Position numbers and translations under genes: made by a program. A DNA stretch of 64,000 nucleotides from Arthrobacter sp. MYb229 (GTDB lineage Bacteria > Actinomycetota > Actinomycetes > Actinomycetales > Micrococcaceae). Shown here one piece after another: positions 29,885 to 37,460 of the stretch (its first letter is position 1; each line of letters opens with the position of its first letter). The stretch spans positions 124,001 through 188,000 of the forward strand of contig NZ_PCPS01000003.1 of NCBI RefSeq assembly GCF_002975405.1. The letters are read 5' to 3'. Below the pieces are notes generated by a model, which did not search any database, was not told the origin of the DNA, and saw only the letters and a program-made list of their open reading frames with translations.

Positions 29885-30832
29885 ATGACATCCAGATGGA
29901 CTACTCGAATCGGTTGGGAACAGCTGCCTGGTCATGTACGCGGCGCAGTCAACGAAATACTCGACTCCCCAGTAGTCGAAGCAACCGGCCAACAAGGTGG
30001 CTTCTCCCCAGGAACAGCTGATCGAACACTCACCGCCAACGGGCGCAGAGCATTCGTCAAGGCAGTCGGAGAGCCTCTGAATAAAGAATCTCCACGCATC
30101 CACCGGGCTGAGGCAAAGATCGCCGCATCGTTGCCCGATACCTTACCGGTGCCAAAGCTCATTGGTTCCTACGATGCCAACAGCTGGGTAGCGCTGGTGT
30201 TTGAAGACATCGCTGGCAGCCATCCGCAAACTCCATGGGTTGCTACCGAGCTCACCGTCGTGCTGAATTCGCTGCAGAAACTCAGCGACCTTGAAGTTCC
30301 CGACTCCTTGTCTCAGCTACCAAAACTCCACACGGAGCTTGCATCTGATTTCTCCGGCTGGGAACGGATTCATGATGACCCACCCCGCACTTTGGATCCA
30401 TGGGCCAGGGAAAACCTTCAGCGACTTCGGGATCTCGCTCGCATCGGGCTTACGCACCTCGAAGGGCAAACGTTGGTTCACTCGGATATTCGTTCAGACA
30501 ATATCTTGCTAACCGACGAACACATCGCAATCCTCGTGGATTGGCCTTGGGCTTGTCTTGGCGCCCCTTGGTTCGACGCTTTATCAGTGCTGCTCAATGT
30601 GCGCGTGCACAATAGCGAATTCGACGTGGACACGATAATCCAGAACCACCAGATATTCGCAACCATGACCCCCGAATGCGTTGATGGATTTTTGGCTGGC
30701 ATGGCCGCATATTTCATCGATAGTGCGCGACTCCCCGCGCCGGCACGCCTTCCTACCCTGCGCGCATTTCAACAAGACCAGGGCGATGCCGCCATTTCTT
30801 GGCTTCGCGACCGGCTGTCCGCCACCAGCTAG
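29885..30832 (+). CDS. aminoglycoside phosphotransferase-like kinase
   Basis: This 315-aa protein has the APH/choline-kinase fold. The catalytic loop is HSDIRSDNILL (the usual H-G/S-D-x-x-x-x-N), and the metal-binding Asp is in ILVDWPWA. An N-terminal Lys in RAFVKAV fits the ATP-binding lysine. Such proteins phosphorylate small molecules; antibiotic resistance cannot be concluded. The ATG at 29885 is preceded by GAAAGAATGAAGGA. Directly at the stop codon a 7-bp unit (AGTCAGC) is repeated four times. Confidence 0.8.
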   Translation: MTSRWTTRIGWEQLPGHVRGAVNEILDSPVVEATGQQGGFSPGTADRTLTANGRRAFVKAVGEPLNKESPRIHRAEAKIAASLPDTLPVPKLIGSYDANSWVALVFEDIAGSHPQTPWVATELTVVLNSLQKLSDLEVPDSLSQLPKLHTELASDFSGWERIHDDPPRTLDPWARENLQRLRDLARIGLTHLEGQTLVHSDIRSDNILLTDEHIAILVDWPWACLGAPWFDALSVLLNVRVHNSEFDVDTIIQNHQIFATMTPECVDGFLAGMAAYFIDSARLPAPARLPTLRAFQQDQGDAAISWLRDRLSATS

Positions 30833-30858
30833 TCAGCAGTCAGCAGTCAGCAGTCAGC
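30831..30858. repeat. tandem repeat (AGTCAGC) x4 at the end of the kinase gene
   Basis: Four perfect copies of a 7-bp unit start within the TAG stop codon of the kinase. Units of this size can vary in number by slippage; here a change would not alter the coding frame. Confidence 0.85.
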
Positions 30859-31307
30859 TAGTTGAGCACTTTCGATGTCCATGCTGTGCGACTACCGGCG
30901 TCAAAAGTATTCAGCGCCCGCTCAGTTGCGAGCGAGTGGCAGATCACCGCCTCAAGCACTGGACGCATCGCCGAGACTTCGATCGTGTCAATCAGCTCGG
31001 TTGCGAATCGGCGAGATCCACAAACTTTCAGCTCGCGTAAACGCCGGCCGGACAAGCTCACCAGAGCCGAGCCACGTTGCAGGTCATCCAGCGGAGTTAT
31101 AGTTCCCTCTCAGCGCACGGTGTGCCATACACCCTGGGGATCCGATATAGCTCCGGAGGCCTCGACCCCAAGCTCAATGCCCACATTTACTGCCGCCTGC
31201 CTGGCACAACGCCCTTGGCCGTGTCGGCCGACGCACCGGCTGCTACTGATACGGCTCGAAGCTGCAGGTCCGCAATTGAGACATGCGCTCACAATTGCAG
31301 GGCTCAC
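30858..31307 (-). pseudogene. possible gene relic, unknown family
   Basis: On the minus strand one frame runs about 150 codons from 31307 to 30858, interrupted by a single TGA (31110-31112). The downstream half (LDDLQRGSALVSLSGRRL, then ELIDTIEVSAMRP) has protein-like composition; the upstream half is Cys/Arg-rich and less convincing. I do not recognise a family. It could be a decayed gene, or noncoding DNA with open frames from high GC. The 520-bp gap 30833-31353 otherwise holds only the tandem repeat and a small GGTGC/GCACC hairpin near 31327. Confidence 0.3.
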
Positions 31308-31353
31308 ATGAATTGACTACCGGGCCGGTGCTTTTGCACCTATGCGCCCTGGT

Positions 31354-32631
31354 TTAGAACCCCTTGCGCAACGGGTTGAAGTGACGTGCCAAGCTAGGCA
31401 CCGTCTGGCCGGTAATCTGCGCGGCAAGAATTTTGCCGGTCAACGGGCCAAGGGCGACGCCCCACATGCCATGACCGCCTCCGACCGAGATACGCGAAGA
31501 TTCGGTTTGGCCGACCAGAGGTAGCCCGTCCGCGGTGCATGGGCGTCCGCCCACCCACTCTTCCTTGCGATTCTCCCAATTGATTCCCTGGTACACCGGT
31601 GCGGCAGCGGCGACGATGGCCTCGATGCGCTTCGGCTCGAGTTTGTGGTTCACGTCCCGGAATTCCATGGTCCCGGCAATGCGGAAGCGATCTCCCAGGG
31701 GGGTGCAGGCCACGCGCTGGGCCGGGAAATAAATTGGGTGAGTTGGCATGTCTTCAGGCTCTACGGTGAAGGAATAACCGCGTCCCGCCTGAACCACCAC
31801 GTTGACGCCAAACTTCTTGGCCAGATCTGTCATCCACGCGCCAGTGGCCATTACTACGTGATCCGCGGTGATCGCACGCCCCTCCGAACCAACCACGGTG
31901 ACCGATGCACCGTTATCGCGCACGTCGGTGACGTTGAAGGAACCGATGATGTCGCCACCACGGGCGATCACGGATTCTGCCAGCGAATCCATGAACTTAG
32001 GCGGGTTAATATAACGCTGGTTCTTGATGGCAATACCAGCCGCGACGCTGTTGGACAGTGTCGGTTCGATGGTGCGCAGTTCGTCACCGCTCAACAGGTC
32101 GAATTCGACCTTGCCGCCGGTCTTGTGGATCATCTCAAATTCGTGCAGCAACCCTTCCCGGTCTTTAACGGACGTGAATCCGGCGAGGAATGGATCTGCG
32201 GGCTTGGTCTTTTCGGCTACGCCCGCTCCGGCCGTGGTGGCCTCTGCGATCTCGTCAAAGGAGTCCAGGCCGTTGGTGCCGATCTCGGAGAAGACGCGCA
32301 TGGCCTGCTCCCACTTCTTGGGAGTGGAATGCCAAGTGAAACCGAGCAGGAAGCGCAAGAGCTTTGCGTCGGCCTTCAGCGGGATGTACAGCGGAGAAGC
32401 CGGGTCGAACATCATTTTCAGGCCACTGGAGAAGATCGACGGTTCGGCGATCGGCAAGGTCAGTGCTGGGGTCAGCCATCCAGCGTTACCCCACGAAGAC
32501 CCGGACGCTACACCGCCACGATCAACCACGGTTACTTTGACGCCAGCCTCTTGCAGGTACCAAGCCGTCGACAGTCCAACGAATCCGGCGCCAACAATAA
32601 CAACATGATCCGGTGCTGGTGTTACCGCCAT
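31354..32631 (-). CDS. FAD-dependent D-amino-acid dehydrogenase (DadA-like)
   Basis: This is a 425-aa DAO-family flavoprotein. The N-terminal VVIVGAGFVGLSTAWYLQEAG is the FAD-binding Rossmann motif, and GGRPCTADGLPLVG with GGGHGMWGVALGP is the C-terminal FAD-contact region typical of DadA. DadA oxidises D-amino acids such as D-alanine to 2-oxo acids and passes electrons to the respiratory chain. AGGAG lies upstream of the ATG at 32631. No alanine racemase gene is adjacent, so the natural substrate is uncertain. Confidence 0.87.
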   Translation of the reverse strand: MAVTPAPDHVVIVGAGFVGLSTAWYLQEAGVKVTVVDRGGVASGSSWGNAGWLTPALTLPIAEPSIFSSGLKMMFDPASPLYIPLKADAKLLRFLLGFTWHSTPKKWEQAMRVFSEIGTNGLDSFDEIAEATTAGAGVAEKTKPADPFLAGFTSVKDREGLLHEFEMIHKTGGKVEFDLLSGDELRTIEPTLSNSVAAGIAIKNQRYINPPKFMDSLAESVIARGGDIIGSFNVTDVRDNGASVTVVGSEGRAITADHVVMATGAWMTDLAKKFGVNVVVQAGRGYSFTVEPEDMPTHPIYFPAQRVACTPLGDRFRIAGTMEFRDVNHKLEPKRIEAIVAAAAPVYQGINWENRKEEWVGGRPCTADGLPLVGQTESSRISVGGGHGMWGVALGPLTGKILAAQITGQTVPSLARHFNPLRKGF

Positions 32632-32941
32632 GGGCTACTCTCCTAGAACGACTTTTGAGGCCCGCATGCGGAGCCATATACCTTCACTCTCGCGCGAACA
32701 GAAAGGAAAATCAACGGGCACTGAGGATTCAACGGTGACCGCAACCACACAACTAAGTGATCTGCATTTTCTGCGGCAAGTCCACCTGCTTCCCGTATAA
32801 AATACGTAGCTTTTAGGCTATCCCTGCGGTATCCCCCAGAGGTGGTTCTCCCAAGGATCGTCCGGCCTCGCCGGGCGGAGCGCCCTGCGTAGACTGGAAG
32901 TAACGACCTTTTCCCGCATAGCGAAGGAACAGCAGTAGATC
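32632..32941. other. divergent promoter region, dadA-like / hypothetical
   Basis: No gene is seen in these 310 bp. They separate two divergent genes and contain TATAAAATACG near 32799 and TAGACT near 32892 as possible -10 elements for opposite directions. No operator is identified. Confidence 0.4.
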
Positions 32942-34138
32942 ATGGCATCACGTAAGCCCCCCAAGAAGAAGGCCTCCACAGGTCACCCAGCTCGACGTCC
33001 GGGAGGGAGCAGTGCCCCCTTCGAATCCGAGGTTCGCCAGGCTCTGCAGCCCTTCAAGTCGCAGCTGTTCCGCCACTTCCAAGAAGAAGACCAGCCGGCC
33101 AGCGAAACTCGCGCCGGCCTGGAGGGTTTGACTACCCTGCTGATCGCGCACGCGCAGTTGCGCAATAAAGTCGACGTGACCACACTGGACCCCACCGTTC
33201 TCGGTGAACAGCTAGGCCACCTTTCCTCACTGGGCAAAGAGGTCTCCGAAGCGAGCGCGGCGATCTTCAAGCATTACCTGACCTTCTTGGGCACCACTGC
33301 GAACTTCGGCGGTAGCGTCGAGGAATTCAAGGAGACCTTTGAATTCCTCTCCCGCATGGCCGGTGATTCGCCGATCGTGGTCCCCTTTATGGATGACGAA
33401 GAAGCTAACGCAGTCCTGGAGGCGATGCCATTCGTTTTCGCGGCACGTGAGCTGATCGAGTGGGTTGGAGACGGCAAGCCAAGCGACCCCTCCGGAATGA
33501 TCAGCGGACAGACGCTCCAGGAAGCCGCCGGCGCGCTGGGACTCTTGGTCTCCGTCGATGAACCCGCCGCCCAAGGCACCAATGCCTGGGAACCCGAAGA
33601 CGGCACAGTTGTTTCGGATCTTGCCTCCATCCCCCGACTCGCGGCCTACTGGGATGCCTTGATCGGCACCGCGATGCTTCGCTACAGCGCGCCGAATGCG
33701 GTCCCTACCGAATCACTGCGAGAGGCCCTGCTAGCCTCCAGCGGACCGGGTGCTCGTCTGGTCAAGGAACTCATCGCAGAGATCATCTATTCGCATGTGC
33801 TGATCACCACCTTGCAAATTCCCGGACAGGCACAGGTTGCCGAGATGGTTGCTGGGCTATTGACCCATGCGGCCTCCTCGAAGCCACCACGCACAGAATT
33901 CGCTCTGCAGATCCCTTCCGAAGACGATCTGCCTGTTGAGCAGCATCACCTCATCACGAGCCTCGAAGAGTCCGTCCCACGGGTTGAAGCGATCTTGCGG
34001 ACCTTTGAACGCGAAGGAATGCTGAAACTTGAGGAAGAAATCACCGTCCCGGTGATCCTGCGCGCGGCATTGGAACGTGCGCTATCCAAGGTGTCGGATC
34101 ACCTGCTGGAGAACGACCCTGTCGGCATGACTGAGTAA
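32942..34138 (+). CDS. conserved hypothetical protein, mostly alpha-helical
   Basis: This 398-aa cytoplasmic protein has a basic, disordered N-terminus (MASRKPPKKKASTGHPARR) followed by amphipathic helices. No enzyme or DNA-binding motif is visible. Acidic patches (VPFMDDEEANAVLEAMP, LQIPSEDDLPVEQHHL) are spread along it. It carries no signal peptide or membrane segment. A very strong terminator lies 10 bp downstream. I do not recognise the family. Confidence 0.75.
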   Translation: MASRKPPKKKASTGHPARRPGGSSAPFESEVRQALQPFKSQLFRHFQEEDQPASETRAGLEGLTTLLIAHAQLRNKVDVTTLDPTVLGEQLGHLSSLGKEVSEASAAIFKHYLTFLGTTANFGGSVEEFKETFEFLSRMAGDSPIVVPFMDDEEANAVLEAMPFVFAARELIEWVGDGKPSDPSGMISGQTLQEAAGALGLLVSVDEPAAQGTNAWEPEDGTVVSDLASIPRLAAYWDALIGTAMLRYSAPNAVPTESLREALLASSGPGARLVKELIAEIIYSHVLITTLQIPGQAQVAEMVAGLLTHAASSKPPRTEFALQIPSEDDLPVEQHHLITSLEESVPRVEAILRTFEREGMLKLEEEITVPVILRAALERALSKVSDHLLENDPVGMTE

Positions 34139-34148
34139 CTGGGCCAAA

Positions 34149-34195
34149 ACACCGGAGGGGTGAGAAACGCGATGCGTTTCTCACCCCTCCGGTGT
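34149..34195. terminator. strong bidirectional terminator hairpin
   Basis: A perfect 22-bp stem (34149-34170 with 34174-34195) closes on a 3-nt loop. It separates the plus-strand hypothetical gene from the minus-strand nitroreductase pseudogene. Confidence 0.85.
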
Positions 34196-34211
34196 CTAAG
34201 CACTGCGAAGC

Positions 34212-34856
34212 CTAGATGCTGCCCGTAGCGAATTCGGCCGCGTGGCGTGGAATGCGTCCGAACCACGCATCCGCGCCAGGCTTTCCCACGTTCACTACAA
34301 AGAATGACTCGTTTCGACCATCGGTGTTTACGATTGCGTCAACGGCAGAGTTGTCGAACCCGGCCATTGGGCCTGCTGCAAAGCCGACGGCCTGAACTGC
34401 CGTGATGAAATACCCGGCCTGCAATCATGCACTATGGTTGCCCACTGCTACGCGCATGCCCTGATCACCAAGCATCGCCTTGCATTCCGGGGCGTGAGGG
34501 AAGAAAGACGCGAACCCTTCGTGCCACTCGGTTTCGACAGGAAGGATCGCAAAGACCGGCGCATTCAGTGCCTTTTGCTTATTGGTTCCCGCCATAGTCT
34601 CAGAGATCTCTTGGCGAGCGTCCGCACTCTTCACCTAGGGGATGCGCATCGGCTGGTTATCCATGAGCGTTGGCCCCATTTTCATGGTCTCGTAGGTAGC
34701 TTCAAGCACTTCATCCGAAACCGGTTCATCGCTGAAGGTGTTTGCGTTGCAGGCTTCGAAAAACAGTTGATCCGCCGCTTCCGACCCAATGCTCAGCGAT
34801 TCGCGGGGCTGGTTTTCAGCCTGAACCAACATGTGATGCCCACTCTCGAATGACAA
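34212..34856 (-). pseudogene. nitroreductase/malonic semialdehyde reductase (RutE-like), broken by two stops
   Basis: Three consecutive minus-strand segments lie in one frame and together read like a complete flavin reductase of the RutE/nitroreductase family. Segment 1 ends LMDNQPMRIP, segment 2 runs VKSADARQEISETMAG...GDQGMRVAVGNHSA, and segment 3 runs LQAGYFITAVQAVGFAAGPM...GKPGADAWFGRIPR. They are separated only by TAG (34635-34637) and TGA (34425-34427), with no frameshift. From family alignments the lost residues are probably Tyr and Trp, each one base change away. The total of about 215 codons matches the family. The start is uncertain (TTG at 34856 or ATG at 34832). Confidence 0.85.
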
Positions 34857-34940
34857 TAGGATTCAAGAGGCTTAGCAAGAAAGCTCGATGGGGTCATCCC
34901 GAAATCGGGGAGTGGTTTACAGCGCTCTGAGGCTGAAGGT

Positions 34941-35043
34941 GATTATAAAAGGTACGTCGCGCCACTAACGAACTCAGGCGTGCGATGGGGGCACAACGCC
35001 GAAGAAAGATCAGTTCATCCATGACGCAACGTACCTTTTAATC
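34941..35043. repeat. about 100-bp element bounded by inverted repeats
   Basis: The left arm GATTATAAAAGGTACGTCGC (34941-34960) is mirrored by GACGCAACGTACCTTTTAATC (right arm, 35023-35043, given with one overlap base). AAAAGGTACGT / ACGTACCTTTT is an exact 11-bp match, and outer bases match with one 2-bp offset. The arms enclose about 60 bp. It could be a miniature transposable-element remnant or a structured RNA; no target-site duplication was recognised. Confidence 0.5.
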
Positions 35044-35148
35044 ACTGCGGAACCCTTGATGATGCCACTCGCAAAACATCACCAATTTCCCTGCGGTGAT
35101 CGGTCTTCACCGATACGTATATAACTTATCGCGATTACAAGAATTCCG

Positions 35149-35166
35149 AAATCATACTTAAGTAGG
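35149..35166. repeat. copy 2 of the 18-bp palindromic-core element
   Basis: This is identical to 341-358. It lies 10 bp beyond the stop codon of the sensor kinase, in the same orientation as copy 1, so on the minus strand it would sit upstream of the inverted-repeat element and nitroreductase relic. No convincing -35/-10 follows this copy. Confidence 0.5.
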
Positions 35167-35176
35167 AGGGTAGGGC

Positions 35177-36361
35177 TCAGAAGGGGATGCTGGCACTAAG
35201 TATCCACTGATCGTTCACAACGCTAGTGCTGAACCGCCCACCGAAGGCATTCATGCGATCCTTCATACCGATCAGCCCGATTCCACCGCCGGAGAGCTCC
35301 TCTCTCGTGGAATGCGAATTCGGCATCTGATTAGTCATTTCAAGAACAGCATTCGGCCCTACGATCTCCAAACACATGGTGCAGGCTCCTCCCCGACGAC
35401 CATGTTTGATGATATTGGTCGTCGCTTCCTGCATAACCCGATATAGCGCGGTCTGCGCAGATCTCGGGAGCGCCGAAATGTTCTCGCCCGTGTGAGATGT
35501 CACTTCAAATCCAGACTCATGCAATCGTTGAGAGAAGATCTCCACGCCCTGGACCGCATAAACAGTTGTCGCCGCCGGTTTGTCGACACCGGACCCAGGC
35601 GAGCCACTCATCGTTCCGTCGGTCCGCAAGACGTTTAGCATCAGGCGCAAATCATGCAATGTTTCGGTACTGAGCTTGGCGATGATGTCGATTGCCTCGA
35701 TGGCCGCTTCCCCATTATTGGCGAACTTTGCAGCTTTGGACTGCATGGCCACAACGGTAATATCGTGCGCGACGATATCGTGCAGGTCGCGCGCAATATT
35801 CTTGCGTTCGCGCTCAACGGCAATCCTGCTCTGCTCGCTGTTCTCCTGCATCTGCCGAATCGCATTTAGATTTCGTTCGCGCAAGTTGAAAATGCTGCGG
35901 GCCAGGATATAGGCCAACAGGGCAAGCGGAACGAAAATCACCAGCAAGATGGCGTCCTTGCCTGCCCTAACTCCGTATTGCCCCATCCACACGAATAGCA
36001 TCACCAGATACCAATTACGCACCAGTGAAGATGCAACCGTCGCCGCGAGAACACTGAAGATAACGAGCGAGAAGACCAGCCATAGCAAGAGGCCGCCATC
36101 CCAGAAGAAGAAAAAGAGCGTGGCTAGATACATGCCGAGCGAAGTGGCAACCCATCGCATTCCGATCGCCAACGAGGCGGACAGCAGCAACCCAACGGCC
36201 ACCCCGCGAATAACGCTCGAGGACGAATTATCAATCCCGTCCTGAAGCAAGGTGTATCCCTCAGTCGCTGTAATGGCGACAAAGGCGAGAATACCCGTCC
36301 AGACGACAACGCCCCGACCAGCAAAAAGCTTAGTCAGGGCGGTTTTTATTCGCAGTCTCAT
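35177..36361 (-). CDS. NarL-type sensor histidine kinase
   Basis: This 394-aa membrane kinase has four to five hydrophobic segments in the first 155 residues with very short loops and no extracytoplasmic sensor domain. A HisKA_3 dimerisation domain follows, with phospho-acceptor His194 (ARDLHDIVAHDITVV), then an HATPase_c domain with the N-box (QEATTNIIKHG) and G-box (GGGIGLIGMKDRM). Short-loop kinases often sense membrane stress or act with an accessory peptide or transporter. It lies 44 bp after the secreted-peptide gene on the same strand and is divergent from its likely partner regulator (36674). The start ATG at 36361 has a weak ribosome site. Codon use is more AT-rich than in flanking genes. 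Confidence 0.9.
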   Translation of the reverse strand: MRLRIKTALTKLFAGRGVVVWTGILAFVAITATEGYTLLQDGIDNSSSSVIRGVAVGLLLSASLAIGMRWVATSLGMYLATLFFFFWDGGLLLWLVFSLVIFSVLAATVASSLVRNWYLVMLFVWMGQYGVRAGKDAILLVIFVPLALLAYILARSIFNLRERNLNAIRQMQENSEQSRIAVERERKNIARDLHDIVAHDITVVAMQSKAAKFANNGEAAIEAIDIIAKLSTETLHDLRLMLNVLRTDGTMSGSPGSGVDKPAATTVYAVQGVEIFSQRLHESGFEVTSHTGENISALPRSAQTALYRVMQEATTNIIKHGRRGGACTMCLEIVGPNAVLEMTNQMPNSHSTREELSGGGIGLIGMKDRMNAFGGRFSTSVVNDQWILSASIPF

Positions 36362-36370
36362 ATGCGGAAT

Positions 36371-36394
36371 ACTTTACCTGGTTGCGGGTAAAGT
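36371..36394 (-). promoter_or_regulatory. hairpin between peptide and kinase genes
   Basis: ACTTTACC (36371-36378) and GGTAAAGT (36387-36394) are exact inverted repeats around an 8-nt loop in the 44-bp gap between the peptide stop and the kinase start. No T-run follows. It could stabilise the peptide mRNA end, dampen read-through into the kinase gene, or hide the kinase ribosome site. Confidence 0.5.
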
Positions 36395-36405
36395 CAAATA
36401 TGCCG

Positions 36406-36591
36406 CTAACCGCAAGCGTAGCCGTAATTCTCGCACACCCATTTAGAGAAGTCAGTGCCCCAACCGGCAGGATTCGCAACGCCCGATGAAGAATAGGTAG
36501 GTTCTGCCACTGGTGCCGCCATAGCAGGCGCGGCAAACGCCAACGGAGTTGCCGCCAGCGCGGCCACCGCCAAGATCTTTAAAGCTTTCAT
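36406..36591 (-). CDS. small secreted peptide with two C-terminal cysteines
   Basis: This 61-aa gene product has a textbook Sec signal peptide: MKALK basic start, a hydrophobic Ala/Leu core and an AMA-AP cleavage site after residue 25. The predicted mature peptide is about 36 residues, starts APVAEPTYSSSG and ends WVCENYGYACG, with Cys53 and Cys60 able to form a disulfide around a six-residue loop. I do not recognise a family. The ATG at 36591 is preferred to an in-frame TTG at 36603. Its place, 44 bp upstream of a histidine kinase gene and divergent from a response regulator, suggests it is the signal, a modulator or the effector of this system. Confidence 0.72.
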   Translation of the reverse strand: MKALKILAVAALAATPLAFAAPAMAAPVAEPTYSSSGVANPAGWGTDFSKWVCENYGYACG

Positions 36592-36635
36592 TTCAAACCC
36601 CAAACTCTTGAACTTATATACTTCGATTCATGCCA

Positions 36636-36655
36636 GGTTGGTTCTTGTGCCAACC
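36636..36655. promoter_or_regulatory. inverted repeat in the peptide/regulator divergent promoter
   Basis: GGTTGG (36636-36641) and CCAACC (36650-36655) flank an 8-nt spacer within the 82-bp region between the divergent peptide and response-regulator genes. It ends 18 bp before the regulator ATG. It may be an operator or an RNA hairpin in the regulator leader. Confidence 0.4.
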
Positions 36656-36673
36656 ACCGTTCAAAGGACTCCA

Positions 36674-37348
36674 ATGGAACAGATTAAGGTGCTCATCGTC
36701 GATGACGAGCCGCTGATTCGGCATGCGCTTAGCACGATCCTAGCAACTGATCGTCGAATTGTGACCGTTAATACTCAAGAAAATGGTGAAGGTGCGGTTA
36801 ATTATTGTGAAACAAATGATGTAGACGTTGTTCTTATGGATTTGCAAATGCCAATTATGGACGGGATTGAAGCGACCAAAATTATCAAGGCCGCCCAAAA
36901 CAGCCCAGCAGTCCTTGCAATTACGGCCTTTTCGTCTGATGACTATCTAGTTCCGGTCCTCATGGCCGGAGCCAGCGGCTACCTCGTGAAGGACACGGAA
37001 CCGGCCGAAATCATCGCGGCAGTCCATGCCGTTCACCAAGGTTCGGCGGCTATTTCCCCGTCGGTTTCTTCTGATCTAATCTCCGCTGTAAAAAACGTCT
37101 ATAGTAAATCGCACGACATTGCAGGACTTATCGAAGATCTCGGACTAACTAATCGCGAAATGCAGATATTGGATCTTTTGGCAAAGGGATTCAATAATAC
37201 GGAAATTAGCCGACAGCTCGTGATCTCCGAGGCGACGGTGAAAACCCATATGGCGAAAATCTTCATGAAGCTCGAAGTACGCGACCGTGTGCAGGCACTT
37301 GTGGCCGCAGCCAGGCTAGGACTCGTTGAGATCTCCCGCCAAGCCTAG
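36674..37348 (+). CDS. NarL/LuxR-type response regulator
   Basis: This 224-aa regulator has an N-terminal receiver with acidic pocket Asp10/Asp11 (LIVDDEP), phospho-acceptor Asp56 (VLMDLQMP), the conserved Thr (AITAFSS) and Lys106 (GYLVKD). The C-terminal LuxR helix-turn-helix spans about 157-215 (LTNREMQILDLLAKGFNNTEISRQL). All switch residues are present. The start is the ATG at 36674 with AAGGA five bases upstream; the frame opens earlier at 36608. The first 300 bp are notably AT-rich for this chromosome, suggesting transfer. It is divergent from the peptide-kinase pair, its likely partners. Confidence 0.92.
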   Translation: MEQIKVLIVDDEPLIRHALSTILATDRRIVTVNTQENGEGAVNYCETNDVDVVLMDLQMPIMDGIEATKIIKAAQNSPAVLAITAFSSDDYLVPVLMAGASGYLVKDTEPAEIIAAVHAVHQGSAAISPSVSSDLISAVKNVYSKSHDIAGLIEDLGLTNREMQILDLLAKGFNNTEISRQLVISEATVKTHMAKIFMKLEVRDRVQALVAAARLGLVEISRQA

Positions 37349-37420
37349 AGTTGTGAACTCGGCCTCTTATTGTTGCCTTGACCGACATTGCGGGAATAGA
37401 TTCGCTCGTATTACGTTGAA

Positions 37421-37441
37421 CATGAGCATAGACCACTCAAG
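37421..37441 (+). promoter_or_regulatory. HspR-binding (HAIR-like) element before clpC
   Basis: CATGAGC - 7 bp - ACTCAAG matches the actinobacterial HAIR inverted repeat CTTGAGT-N7-ACTCAAG at 12 of 14 positions with the exact spacer. It lies 20 bp upstream of the TTG start of the Clp ATPase, where HspR would repress it except under heat stress. Confidence 0.6.
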
Positions 37442-37460
37442 TTTCTATTAGGAGGCTCAC

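Larger units (their letters stand above)
34857..35176. other. intergenic region with long inverted repeat and 18-mer
   Basis: These 320 bp hold the inverted repeat at 34941-35043 and the second copy of the 18-mer. A minus-strand 42-codon ORF (34903-35031, MDELIFLRRCAPIARLS) begins inside the right arm and reads through the left one. It is not recognisable and not called as a gene. Confidence 0.45.

Noticed and set aside
30831-30858. CRISPR-like array
   Set aside because: Units are 7 bp and directly adjacent, without spacers, and there are no cas genes.
34212-34856. Selenocysteine or programmed read-through of the TGA and TAG
   Set aside because: Two different stops at sites expected to be ordinary Trp and Tyr; no SECIS-like hairpin was seen and the family has no such residues.
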